DNA of 64,000 bases from Mixophyes australis (GCA_036250195.1 JAVHZZ010000007.1:159354399-159418398), one strand, 5' to 3'; shown: positions 35,201-46,595, counted from the stretch's first letter. Numbers and translations: made by a program. Notes: generated by a model not told the origin, from the letters alone.

Positions 35201-36953
35201 GTCCCGGTGTCCCCTCACTCTCAGGACACATGTAATACAGACAGTCCCGGTGTCCCCTCACTCTCAGGACATATATAATACAGACAGTCCCAGAGTCCCC
35301 TCACTCTCAGGACACATGTAATACAGACAGTCCCAGTGTCCCCTCATTCTCAGGACACATGTAATACAGACAGTCCCGGTGTCCTCTCACTCTCAGGACA
35401 CATGTAATACAGACAGTTCTGGTGTCCCCTCACTCTCAGGACACATGTAATACAGACAGTCCTGGTGTCCTCTCACTCTCAGGACACATGTAATACAGAC
35501 AGTCCCAGTGTCCTCTCACTCTCAGGTTACATGTAATACAGACAGTGCCGGTGTCCTCTCACTCTCAGGACACATGTAATACAGACAGTCCTGGTGTCCT
35601 CTCACTCTCAGGACACATGTAATACAGACAGTCCCAGTGTCCTCTCACTCTCAGGTTACATGTAATACAGACAGTGCCGGTGTCCCCTCACTCTCAGGAC
35701 ACATGTAATACAGACAGTCCTGGTGTCCTCTCACTCTCAGGTTACATGTAATACAGACAGTGCCGGTGTCCCCTCACTCTCAGGTTACATGTAATACAGA
35801 CAGTCCTGGTGTCCCCTCACTCTCAGGACACATGTAATACAGACAGTCCTGGTGTCCTCTCACTCTCAGGCTACATGTAATACAGACAGTGCCGGTGTCC
35901 CCTCACACTCAGGTTACATGTTATACAGACAGTCCCAGTGTCCTCTCACTCTCAGGTTACATGTAATACAGACAGTCCCGGTGTCCTCTCACTCTCAGGA
36001 CACATGTAATACAGACAGTCCTGGTGTCCCCTCACTCTCAGGACACATGTAATACAGACAGTCCCGGTGTCCCCTCACTCTCAGGACACATGTAATACAG
36101 ACAGTCCCGGTGTCCCCTCACTCTCAGGACACATGTAATACAGACAGTCCCGGTGTCCTCTCACTCTCAGGACACATGTAATACAGACAGTTCTGGTGTC
36201 CTCTCACTCTCAGGACACATGTAATACAGACAGTCCCGGTGTCCTCTCACTCTCAGGACACATGTAATACAGACAGTCCCAGTGTCCCCTCACTCTCAGG
36301 ACACATGTAATACAGACAGTTCTGGTGTCCTCTCACTCTCAGGACACATGTAATACAGACAGTCCTGGTGTCCTCTCACTCTCAGGACACATGTAATACA
36401 GACAGTCCCAGTGTCCCCTCACTCTCAGGACACATGTAATACAGACAGTTCTGGTGTCCTCTCACTCTCAGGACACATGTAATACAGACAGTCCCGGTGT
36501 CCCCTCACTCTCAGGACACATGTAATACAGACAGTCCCGGTGTCCCCTCACTCTCAGGACACATGTAATACAGACAGTCCCGGTGTCCTCTCACTCTCAG
36601 GACACATGTAATACAGACAGTTCCGATGTCCTCTCACTCTCAGGACACATGTAATACAGACAGTCCTGGTGCCCTCACTCTCAGGACACATGTAATACAG
36701 ACAGTCCCGGTGTCCCCTCACTCTCAGGACACATGTAATACAGACAGTCCCGGTGTCCCCTCACTCTCAGGACATATATAATACAGACAGTCCCAGAGTC
36801 CCCTCACTCTCAGGACATATGTAATACAGACAGTCCCAGTGTCCCCTCATTCTCAGGACACATGTAATACAGACAGTCCCGGTGTCCTCTCACTCTCAGG
36901 ACACATGTAATACAGACAGTGCCGGTGTCCCCTCACTCTCAGGTTACATGTAG
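29255..36953. repeat. 43-bp minisatellite, about 179 copies
   Basis: Unit TGTAATACAGACAGTCCCGG + TGTCCCCTCACTCTCAGGACACA. At 7.7 kb it is the largest array of the window. Most variants are at CpG sites: CCCGG/CCCAG/CCTGG and CACGTG/CACATG/CATGTG. From about 33930 rightward many units carry GGTTACATG. Marker variants recur 1462-1463 bp apart (30671 and 32134; 31261 and 32723), and a 66-codon frame is repeated 1333 bp apart (34519 and 35852), so blocks of 34 and 31 monomers have been duplicated. Confidence 0.98.
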
Positions 36954-37468
36954 TCCTGACTTTTGTTGGCAAATTGCAGATTCATTTTCCAAGGTCAGTT
37001 CAGAGGATCATGAGATGGATCTGTGTGCAGGATGGGGATATTGGTGAGTAAAGCAGGAGAAGGAGTGGACAGAGACTAGATATAAGAAGATATATATACA
37101 ACGCTCCTCTTACACAGCGATATATCTGTGGTCAGACCACGGTAAAGGTCGTTATTGTTGTATTGTCCATAGAAAATGGTAGAAAGATTATTACACACAA
37201 GCGCCAATAATGTGAACGGTTTGAGCGACAAGCAGATGCGCTCCGTGCTGGTTGTTGTCCCATCGTCTGTTTCTTCTAATGGTTTCTGCGCTTCTCCCAT
37301 CCATACTAAGTAATACATAGTGGGGTCTATTTGTGAACAAACTTAAATTGCTCTCGTTAATTTTTATCTCTTATTGCAATATGGCAATTTTTTAAAATTG
37401 ATTACCTGGGACAGCGGCTCCGATAACTAAAGTAAGTGATTGTAATTATTCATATTCGTAGAACCTCC
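36954..37468. other. Complex sequence without recognisable gene
   Basis: Non-tandem DNA after the 43-bp array. The minus-strand frame 37076-37318 (80 codons) has no recognised domain. Confidence 0.5.
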
Positions 37469-37552
37469 GCTGTCACACGCTGTCGCACGCTGTCACACGC
37501 TGTCGCACGCTGTCACACGCTGTCGCACGCTGTCGCACGCTGTCACACGCTA
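37469..37552. repeat. 10-bp tandem repeat, about 8 copies
   Basis: Unit GCTGTCRCAC, alternating A and G (CpG versus CpA) at the variable place. Confidence 0.93.
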
Positions 37553-37738
37553 GCCGTCCATATGGTGGAACGAATAAAAACAAAATCACCGGGACATATG
37601 CTTATTTTCACCAGAAATAGTAATTACTTATCGCCTTCTCCTAAATCTGCCACATATATGAATCCTGCTTGTCTCTGGGGTGGTGATGGGGATGTTCTGT
37701 GATTGGTGAATAGATAATATTGCAAAACAACAGGTTAA

Positions 37739-38390
37739 GGGGCATATTTAACAAATCACGGTAGTGCACTATTGTGCACTTACCGTGGAATTAAAGTCCC
37801 GATGTGCCCTCCGCAAATTTATGAAAGGTGCATCACAGCAGATATCATGGATATTTGCTGCTTTGCACTCCTGATCGTTTTTGCGAGCAGTCACCATTCA
37901 ACAGAATGGTGACTGCTCCTGGCCGCAATCTAACAAGTCCCGAAATTATTATTTTTTCGGGAACTTGTCTTGATAATGTACCAGCTGAAGCTGGCGTACA
38001 TCATCCGAATTGAAGAAATCCACTGCTGTCAGCTCTGCTACGAAGAGCAGAGCTGGACAGCGCATGTGTGGAGGGATCACATGATCCCTCCCTGTCACTC
38101 AGCGCGCTCACTCTGCAACGATAGTTGCAGAGACAGAGTGGGGACTTTGTGCGCATGTGCACTGCACATGCACAATTAAAGGAAGAAGAGGAACGAAGAG
38201 GAGATCCCGAGACAGCGCGTCCGAAGAGGGGGGTAAATGTGATTTTTTCTATCACAGAAACAGCAGTTTTTCGGAACTGCTGTTTCTGTGTTCCCTTTTT
38301 AATAAATGTGAGAAATAGTTCAATCCTTATCCTTGCGATAAGGATTGATAACTATTTCTCACTTTTGCCGATTAATGATAAATGTGTCCC
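37739..38390. mobile_element. Serial-hairpin element, copy 1
   Basis: 652-bp unit with ends GGGGCATATTTA and AAATGTGTCCC. Its body is a chain of separate inverted repeats: CGGTAGTGCAC/GTGCACTTACCG (37759), GCAGATATC/GATATTTGC (37838), GAGCAGTCACCATT/AATGGTGACTGCTC (37885), ACAAGTCCCGAAA/TTTCGGGAACTTGT (37933), a GTACCAGCT/AGCTGGCGTAC pair (37978), AGCTCTGCT/AGCAGAGCT (38031), GGAGGGATCA/TGATCCCTCC (38070), TCTGCAAC/GTTGCAGA (38112), GTGCATGTGCAGT-type (38150), CACAGAAACAGCAG/CTGCTGTTTCTGTG (38253) and GAGAAATAGTTCAATCCTTA with its complement (38309). No coding capacity. It is probably a non-autonomous DNA transposon. Confidence 0.85.
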
Positions 38391-39108
38391 TTTATACTTT
38401 AGGAAGAATTACACAAACATAACCAGTTATTACACCCAGACCACAACTATTAGGAATATTTCACTAAAATAATATAATTGGGATAAAATCCTGACGCTTA
38501 AGTACCAATTGTAGTAGAGGAATGTATCTAACTACCAGAAAATTCCTCCTCAGTCAGGTCGCGGGGGTACTTCAGTTACGGTTTCCACCGGTAATAACTT
38601 TTGCCGTATTTCTATATCTGCCTATTTTTACATTATTTTTCTTTTATACAGCGCCCTCCAGTATGTATCATTTTTAAAATGATCATTTGTTTACTGTACT
38701 TTAAACAGTGTCGGTCCTGTGCTGTGCAGCGAGGTCCCGTCATTGATAGTCCCCATAGGAAATAACGGTAGAACGGCGGCATTCTGGTGATACATTGTTG
38801 CAGGTTATTGCTGCTTTGTACATTGGGCGCAGTGGATTGATTCCGCAGTGTGTTTTATTTTTCCTTTGTTGGGCGAATTGGGATAAAATCGCAAATAATT
38901 TCGCTGGTGACAAATCTCTTAAATTGGGCTGGATTTCAAAATCATGATTTGCGCATCTCTAATCAGTGAGAGATATCGGTAGGACGGTTATGACAAAATT
39001 CACTATAATACAGGAACACATGTGTTGTTTGGCTAATTCGTTGTGCACCATCTCTGCCTGGTTCTGTGTTATATTCATGTTATATTCATATATCTCAGAG
39101 GTTCTTTA
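38391..39108. other. Spacer between the two serial-hairpin elements
   Basis: AT-rich DNA without tandem repeats or recognised frames. Confidence 0.5.
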
Positions 39109-39762
39109 GGGGCATATTTGTGAAGTGGTGGTAGCACAGTTTCACTCTCTTTCCGTAACTCCAACGGAAGTTGGAGTGTGCCTCATATATTTATGAAAGG
39201 TTCATCGCAACAGATATTGTGGATATCTGTTGCTTTGCATTCTGCTTCGCTTTTGGGAGCAGTCACCATTCAATAGTATGGTGACTGCTCCCTCTCGCAA
39301 TCTAACAAGTTCCAAAAAATTTTTTTTTTTTGGAAAGTTATGTTAATGTACACCTGAACCTGGCGTACATTATCATAATTGAAAAATGTCAGTGCTCCGA
39401 AGAGCAGAGCTGGACAGCGCATGTGTGGAGGGATCACATGATCCCTCCCTGTCACTCACCATTGGCTCTCTGCAACGTTGCAGAGAGAGAGCGAGATGTT
39501 TGTGCGCATGACCAGGTTTTCGAACTGCACATGCGCAATTGCAGTATGAAGGAAAACGAACCAGACAAGGAGATGATCCTCAGACAGCGCTTCCGAAGAG
39601 GGGGGGTAAGTATTTTTTTTTTATCACGGAAACAGCAGTTTATCGGAACTGCTGTCTCTGTGTTGGGTTGTACATAAATTTGAGAAATAGTTCAATCCTT
39701 ATCAATGCGATAAGAATTGAAAACTATTTTTCACTTTATGTGAACACTGATAAATGTGCCCC
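39109..39762. mobile_element. Serial-hairpin element, copy 2, with TTA target duplication
   Basis: 654-bp unit in the same orientation as copy 1, ends GGGGCATATTT and AAATGTGCCCC, flanked by TTA on both sides (39106-39108 and 39763-39765), which fits a PIF/Harbinger-type 3-bp duplication. Hairpins match copy 1 in order, several with compensating change: ACTCCAAC/GTTGGAGT (39159), GCAACAGATAT/ATATCTGTTGC (39207), GGGAGCAGTCACCAT and complement (39255-39292), GGAGGGATCACATGATCCC (39427), the perfect palindrome CTCTCTGCAAC/GTTGCAGAGAG (39466-39487), TGCGCATG/CATGCGCA (39503), AACAGCAGT/ACTGCTGT (39640) and AGAAATAGTTCAAT with its complement (39683). Confidence 0.88.
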
Positions 39763-39765
39763 TTA

Positions 39766-40391
39766 GGAAGAGGATTGCAGTGATCCAGTGTTTTAGTAAA
39801 ATGGGAAATTTGTAGAAGGTCACATGGAACTTTCTAAGTTTCTCAATACACGATTAATGCAAACTACAAAAAAATCTATTTTTGTAAAGTGCTGATTTCT
39901 CATTATGAAACTGATGGGTGGAGATCACCACGAATAACCAAAGCTGACAATTGTCTCCCAGATCCTTTTGTGGTTTTTGGCTTGTGATGGAAAACCTGGG
40001 TTGTGTTCAGCTTGATGAGGACACTAAGTACAAGTCCTTTATATTGGCTGAGGACATGGCAGCTCCTGAGAGGTCTACATTTGAAATGAACGGTAACTGT
40101 GATATCTCCAAGTAATTTACTACCGTCCATGCGGAATGTTCTGCTGGATGGGGTCAGTGTGGCTGATGTTAGGTGGGAGATTGAGGGGTTATGGGTGTAA
40201 CATGTGGGGGAGTAACAGAGTTATATGGATACACATTTACTAGAGATTTATGGGGAAGTGAAAGGACACAATATAGAGTGTTAAATAGCTTTAATCTTTT
40301 GCAAATTTGAGGTAATAATGTAAGTATATATCTGTTGTGGATGCAGTAACGGAGAAACTGTGATTTATTTATTTACAGCTTCACCATTACT

Positions 40392-40429
<38 letters not shown>

Positions 40430-40490
40430 TTTATTTATTCCCGGTGTGACCAGCCGGATGCGGACAGGATGATGTTCCAGTTGAGTCTCT
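39766..40490. other. Complex sequence with short (GA)n
   Basis: Contains a (GA)n microsatellite at about 40391-40429. The minus-strand frame 39903-40130 has no recognised domain. Confidence 0.5.
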
Positions 40491-40804
40491 GGACCTGAGT
40501 CATTAAGGAGAGCAAAGCATAAAAAAGGAGTAACATTTCCACCTGGGCAAAACCATGTTGCATTGGAGGGGGAGGTAAATTTAAAATGTGGTGACAGATT
40601 TATAGTTGGGGTAGGACATGTCCTAGATCAACTTTAAATTTCAGTGTAATAATAAAACTAGCAAATATTTGTGTGCTAGATGAAAAAACAGCCAGTATTT
40701 AACTTATGTGCAAAATAATAAACTAATTTGCCCCCCTTGTATTGTTACATGGTTTATCCCAGAGAACATTTACTCCTTTTTTGCCTTAATGACTCAGGCC
40801 CTTT
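40491..40804. mobile_element. Palindromic MITE, GGGCCTGAGTCATTAAGG family, copy 2
   Basis: Left end 'cctgagtcattaaggagagc', right end 'gccttaatgactcaggccc'. The interior includes 'gcattggagggggaggtaaa', GGACATGTCC and TTTAAATTTCAGTG, shared with the copy at 13808. A nearly complete family member. Confidence 0.9.
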
Positions 40805-41487
40805 GTATCTATGGTCAGACGGGATACGTTGTAACTGTCTAATGGCCAATAAGTCGGGTGTAAATGAATTTATTCTGCACATTGTTTGGAAATCACTGAT
40901 TATAAATAATGATTCAAAGAAGAATAATAAGTAAATTATAACAAATAAATGTGTGATATGTAATAAAATTGAACTCTGCAATAAATGTCACTAGAAAACA
41001 TACACCGGGGTTTAAGGTACAAGTATCCCCGCTGTCCTCTGCTAACGCCATCGCAGGAGAACATTAGCCGGAGGTTACACAGGAAAAAATCATTTACTTT
41101 TAAAATAAAGCATCTTTTTCTGTTTTTTTTTTTAAATTCATTTTAAAATTATTATTTATTTGTTTCCATTTTATCTTTAATATATTGGCAGCGGTCAGAC
41201 TCCTCTTACCAATGTCGGCCGGGGGCAGAGTATCACTGCCCCGGTCTGACATACACAGTCATCAGGGGGTCTTATTAAATAGACCCCATAGAATTGATGA
41301 TAACTCTGCAGAGTTCCAGGTCACTGATTAAACCTCATCCCAGGCAGAAATAGCAACAGGGACACCTGAAGGTTATAAGGAACAGACCTAGATTTGTAGC
41401 AATGTTTGTTTCTCTAATTAAATTAAATACAAAGTTAAACTACAATTAATTTTCAATGTTAAAATAATGTAAATGCTACAGACAAAT
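40805..41487. other. Complex sequence without recognisable gene
   Basis: AT-rich DNA. GGGGTC-type inverted words near 41270-41290 hint at another decayed MITE. No recognised frame. Confidence 0.5.
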
Positions 41488-41548
41488 GACCTGAGTCATT
41501 AAGGAGAGCAAAGCAGAAACTGGAGTAAGTTTGCACCTGGGCAAAACT
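41488..41548. mobile_element. Palindromic MITE fragment, copy 3, overrun by polypurine array
   Basis: 'acctgagtcattaaggagag' through 'cacctgggcaaaacttgttg' matches 40492-40552. Where the family continues 'ggagggggagg', this copy turns into the (GA)n-rich array. The other half of the MITE is not seen. Confidence 0.85.
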
Positions 41549-41567
41549 TGTTGAATTGAGTGAGAGA

Positions 41568-41613
<46 letters not shown>

Positions 41614-42308
41614 AAGAGAGAGAGAGAGAGAAAGAAAGAGAGGGAGAGGGAGAGAGAGAAAGGAGAGAGAGGGAGAGAGAGAGAGGGAGAGAGAGAGAGG
41701 GAGAGAGAGAGAGAGGGAGAGAGAGAGAGGGAGAGAGAGAAAGGGAGAGAGAGAAAGGGAGAGAGAGAAAGTGAGAGAGAGAAAGTGAGAGAGAGAAAGT
41801 GAGAGAGAGAGAGGGAGAAAGAGAGGGAGAAAGAGAGGGAGAAAGAGAGGGAGAGAGAAAGGGAGAAAGAGAGGGAGAGAGAAAGGGAGAATGAGAAAGG
41901 GAGAATGAGAAAGGGAGAGAGAGAGAGGGAGAGAGAGAGAGGGAGAGAGAGAGGAGAAAGGGAGAGGGAGAGGGAGAGAGAGAGAGAGGGAGAGAGAGAG
42001 AGGGAGAGAGAGAGAGGGAGAGAGAGAGAGAGAGGGAGAGAGAGGGAGAGAGAGAAAGGGAGAGAGAGAAAGGGAGAGAGAGAAAGGGAGAGAGAGAAAG
42101 TGAGAGAGAGAAAGTGAGAGATAGGGAGAGAGGGAGAAAGAGAGGGAGAGAGAAAGGGAGAAAGAGAGGGAGAGAGAAAGGGAGAAAGAGAGGGAGAGAG
42201 AAAGGGAGAATGAGAAAGGGAGAATGAGAAAGGGAGAGAGAGAGAGGGAGAATGAGAAAGGGAGAGAGAGAGAGGGAGAGAGAGAGAGGGAGAGAGAGAG
42301 GAGAAAGG

Positions 42309-42356
<48 letters not shown>

Positions 42357-42484
42357 GTGGTGGTGGTGAGGAGGGAGAGAGTAGAGAGAGACAGAGAGAG
42401 AGAGGGAGAGAGAGTGAGGGAGAGAGAGGAAGAGAGAGAGGACAAAGGGAGAAATAGAGGGAGAGAGAGAGAGGAGGTGAGAGG
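41549..42484. repeat. Polypurine GA-rich array (about 0.94 kb)
   Basis: Almost uninterrupted purine strand built from GAGAGAGAGG, GAAAGGGAGA and GAGAATGAGAAAGG blocks. A block is partly repeated (about 41880-41950 against 42205-42300). It gives long minus-strand frames of Ser/Leu and plus frames of Arg/Glu, all artefacts. Mirror-symmetric purine tracts can form triplex DNA. Confidence 0.97.
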
Positions 42485-42695
42485 GGAAAGCGAACAGTTG
42501 TGTGTATATATTACATACAGCTACCTCTGTAGTAGCAACGTGTGTGGGAGTCATTGCTCTTATAATCAATGTGTGGAGACTCTCCTGGCACTGCTCCTGC
42601 AAAGTGTGTGTATTGGTATTGCCAATATAGTCAAATGAATGTTATCTCTTCTAATACAATTAATATTCAACGGGTTTATTGTGTGGGGACACTGC

Positions 42696-43051
42696 TGATA
42701 TAATGTATGGGGGGGGACACTGTTGGTATAATGTATGGGGGGCACTGCTGGTATAATGTATGGGGGACACTGCTGGTATAATGTATGGGGGGGCACTGCT
42801 GGTATAATGTATGGGGGACACTGCTGGTATAATGTATGGGGGGGCACTGCTGGTATAATGTATGGGGGGGCACTGCTGGTATAATGTATGGGGGGACACT
42901 GCTGGTATAATGTATGGGGGGGCACTGCTGGTATAATGTATGGGGGGGCACTGCTGGTATAATGTATGGGGGACACTGCTGGTATAATGTATGGGGGGGG
43001 CACTGCTGGTATAATGTATGGGGGACACTGCTGGTATAATGTATGGGGGGG
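42696..43051. repeat. 24-27-bp G-rich minisatellite, truncated by gap
   Basis: Unit CACTGCTGGTATAATGTATG followed by 4-9 G and sometimes A. About 14 copies before the run of N. Copies differ mainly in G-run length. Confidence 0.97.
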
Positions 43052-43251
43052 NNNNNNNNNNNNNNNNNNNNNNNNNNNNNNNNNNNNNNNNNNNNNNNNN
43101 NNNNNNNNNNNNNNNNNNNNNNNNNNNNNNNNNNNNNNNNNNNNNNNNNNNNNNNNNNNNNNNNNNNNNNNNNNNNNNNNNNNNNNNNNNNNNNNNNNNN
43201 NNNNNNNNNNNNNNNNNNNNNNNNNNNNNNNNNNNNNNNNNNNNNNNNNNN
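43052..43251. other. Assembly gap (200 N)
   Basis: Exactly 200 N, a round number that usually marks a gap of unknown or nominal size. It sits at the end of the G-rich minisatellite, so the missing DNA is probably more of that array. Confidence 0.99.
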
Positions 43252-43540
43252 TACATGATTCTCTCTCTTATTCTGTTCCTTAATGGAACAAAATGTGACA
43301 CAAACTGTGTAACAAAATATTTCTTCCTGACTGCGACAGAATGACAACCGGTTCAGTAGCATCAATTCCTGGTCGCAATATATGAAATTAAACAGTTTAC
43401 ATTACACAAATATGAATGTTTAACCACCGGATTTTAGCAATGTTATTATAACAGAGCAGTGTATACCGATATACGGTGTGATAGACCGTTACATGCAGTG
43501 ATATACAGCCCCTCGGCGTTCTATATAGATAATAACATAT
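43252..43540. other. Complex sequence without recognisable gene
   Basis: Short non-repetitive stretch between the gap and a TA array. No frame of note apart from N-bridging artefacts. Confidence 0.5.
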
Positions 43541-43755
<215 letters not shown>

Positions 43756-43758
<3 letters not shown>

Positions 43759-44109
43759 CACATACATAACTACTGTGTGCTGGAACCTTTTATACAGATA
43801 ATGAGTGTTATATACGGATAATAAAGGTGAGTATGTGTACAAACAGATAATGTGGTAGATCGTTATATACAGATAATGTGCAGTGTATTCAGACACTGGG
43901 AGCAGTATATTACGGGGTAATAATCACAGTCCGCAGTTAATAGACGGACATCAGCCAGAGTTAAATACAGAACAAAAGGAAAGTCCGAGGATGGGGAGCG
44001 ATAGGATCCCCAGGGAAAAAAATAACTCTCATTGTAGGAATAACAAAAAATGATTCCTGCTAAACAGAAGAAAAGTGTCTCGGACATCTCACTGCACGTC
44101 ACCCGCTGC
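43756..44109. other. Complex sequence without recognisable gene
   Basis: The first part has a loose repeat of 'agataatg...gtgttatatacgg'. The minus-strand frame 43863-44102 has no recognised domain. Confidence 0.5.
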
Positions 44110-44835
44110 CAGTGACACCAGCACTGCTATAAACACTGGACACTGACACCAGCACTGCTATAAACACTGGACACTGACACCAGCACTGCTATGGACACTG
44201 ACACCAGCACTGCCATAAACACTGGACACTGACACCAGCACTGCCATAAACACTGGACACTGACACCAGCACTGGTAAAAACACTGGACACTGCTATAAA
44301 CACTGAACACTGCTATAAACACTGAACACTGCTATAAACACTGGACACTGACACCAGCACTGCTATAAACATTGAACACTGCTATAAACACTGAACACTG
44401 CTATAAACACTGGACACTGACACCAGCACTGCTATAAACACTGAACACTGCTATAAACACTGAACACTGCTATAAACACTGGACACTGACACCAGCACTG
44501 TTATAAACACTGGACACTGACACCAGCACTGCTATAAACACTGGACACTGACACCAGCACTGCTATAAACACTGAACATTGCTATAAACACTGAACACTG
44601 CTATAAACACTGGACACTGACACCAGCACTGCTATGAATACTGGACACTGCTATAAACGCTAGACACTGACACCAGCACTACTATAAACACTGGACACTG
44701 CTCTAAACACTGGACACTGACACCAGCACTACAAGAAACACTGGACACTGACACCAGCACTGCTATATACACTGGGCACTGACACCAGCACTTCTATAAA
44801 CACTGGACACTGACAGCCGCGCTGCAATAAACGTT
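44110..44835. repeat. Compound minisatellite of 31-bp and 19-bp units
   Basis: 31-bp unit ACACCAGCACTGCTATAAAC + ACTGGACACTG mixed with a shorter 19-bp form CTATAAACACTGAACACTG that lacks the ACACCAGCACTG part. The two forms alternate in blocks across about 0.7 kb. Confidence 0.96.
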
Positions 44836-45063
44836 GGACACACACACTGACACCAGTATAGCCGGTCAGTCAGACAGGTTATAGGGGGATCTGACCATTA
44901 ACCTGGGCTGAGTAGAAACTGCCACTGACAGACGGTTATTGTTCCCTCCACATCCTCCCCCTGTTCCCGGGGCCCCGGTTCCTGTTTCTCTTTCTAGTTA
45001 TATGTCAGATAATACTTGTGGTACACAGAATCCGCGTATGGTGCTATCATAATCTAATAAGCG

Positions 45064-45067
<4 letters not shown>
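44836..45067. other. Short complex spacer
   Basis: Nothing recognised. Includes 'gttcccggggccccggttcc', a small GC palindrome. Confidence 0.5.

Positions 45068-45147
<80 letters not shown>
45068..45147. repeat. (TA)n microsatellite
   Basis: About 40 uninterrupted TA units. Confidence 0.98.
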
Positions 45148-45149
<2 letters not shown>

Positions 45150-45254
45150 TAGCAGTTCATATCATATATCGATATGATAGTATACAGAACCCATGTGGAT
45201 ATTAAACTATAAACTGCGTGCATGTAATACAGCGAAATTATCATTAAAAAGAGC

Positions 45255-46505
45255 AGCGTTTAGAACCATATCACTACTATAGTATAATTATCAGTATTTC
45301 TACATATATCATTATGGCAATCTAAGAATCAGGGTTTCTAAATATATCGCAATTATAGTATAGTAATTACTATATTTAAGTATATTACTATTACAGTGTA
45401 AGAATCAGGGTTTATAAATCTACCGCTATTATAGTATAAGAATCAATATTTATAAGTATATTATTATTATAGTGTAAGAATCAGTATTTATAAATATTTC
45501 ATTATTACAATGTACAAATTAGTGTTTATAAATATATCTCAAAGCATAAGAATAGGTATTTATAAATATATAACTATTATAGTGTAAGAATCAGTATTTA
45601 CAAATATATCATTATTACACTGTACAAATCAGTGTTTATAAAAAAATATCGCTATTAAAGTATCAGTCTTTATAAATATATTACAATTATAAGCAGCCGT
45701 GTTTACAGGTATATCGCTATGATAAGGAGTAGTGTTTATAATTGTATCGCTATTACAGTATAATGATGAGTGTTTATAAATATATCTACATTCTAATATA
45801 AGGTTCAGTGTTTACAAATATATCACTATTATAAGTCTACGTGTTTACAGGTATATCGCTATGATAAGGTGTAATGTTTATAATTGTATCACTATTACAG
45901 CATCCGTGTGTCGCTATTATAGTATATTAATCGATGTTTTCAAATATATCACTATTAAAGTTTTAGAAGCAGTGTTGAGAAATATATCTATATTATAGTA
46001 TAAGTATCAGGGTTTGTAAATACATCGCTATCAAAAGGAACATTGTTAAAAAATGTATCACTATTTATAGTATAAAGATCAATGTTTATAATTATCGCTA
46101 TTATAGAGTAAGGATCAGTCTTTATAAATATAACACTATTATAAGTAGAACTGTTTACATCACTATGAAAAGATAAGGATTGGTGTTTATAAACCTATCG
46201 CTATTGTTAGAAGTAAGTAGACATGTTTATAAGTGTATCACTATTATAGCAAAATATCAGTGTGTATATATAACACTATTATAAGTAGAAGTGTTTCTAA
46301 ATATATCGATATTATAGAATAAGGAACATTGCTAATGATCACATCACTATTATAGTATCAGTATCTCTAAATCAAAATCTATACTATAAAATTACAACGA
46401 GTATTTATAAATCCATCGCTACAATAGTAAAAGGTCCAGTATGTATATTTATGTCTACTTTAAATGATAAAAATCGGAGATCATAAATTTAGCTTTGTTA
46501 CAGTG
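45255..46505. repeat. Ancient degenerate AT-rich tandem array, unit about 38-45 bp
   Basis: The words TATAAATATATC, CTATTATAGTATAAG and AATCAGTGTTTATAAA recur in the same order roughly 28 times with many substitutions and indels. It is far more diverged than any other array here. Confidence 0.85.
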
Positions 46506-46513
46506 TAAAGATC

Positions 46514-46516
<3 letters not shown>

Positions 46517-46592
<76 letters not shown>
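46517..46592. repeat. (TA)n microsatellite
   Basis: About 37 TA units directly following the degenerate array. Confidence 0.98.

Positions 46593-46595
<3 letters not shown>

Noticed and set aside
29255..36953. Possible CRISPR array (regular 43-bp repeat)
   Set aside because: There are no unique spacers between repeats; the units are contiguous, and the genome is eukaryotic.
41459..42602. Long minus-strand frames of 328 and 367 codons rich in Ser/Leu
   Set aside because: They are translations of the polypurine GA array in two frames; no domain, no start context and pure low complexity.
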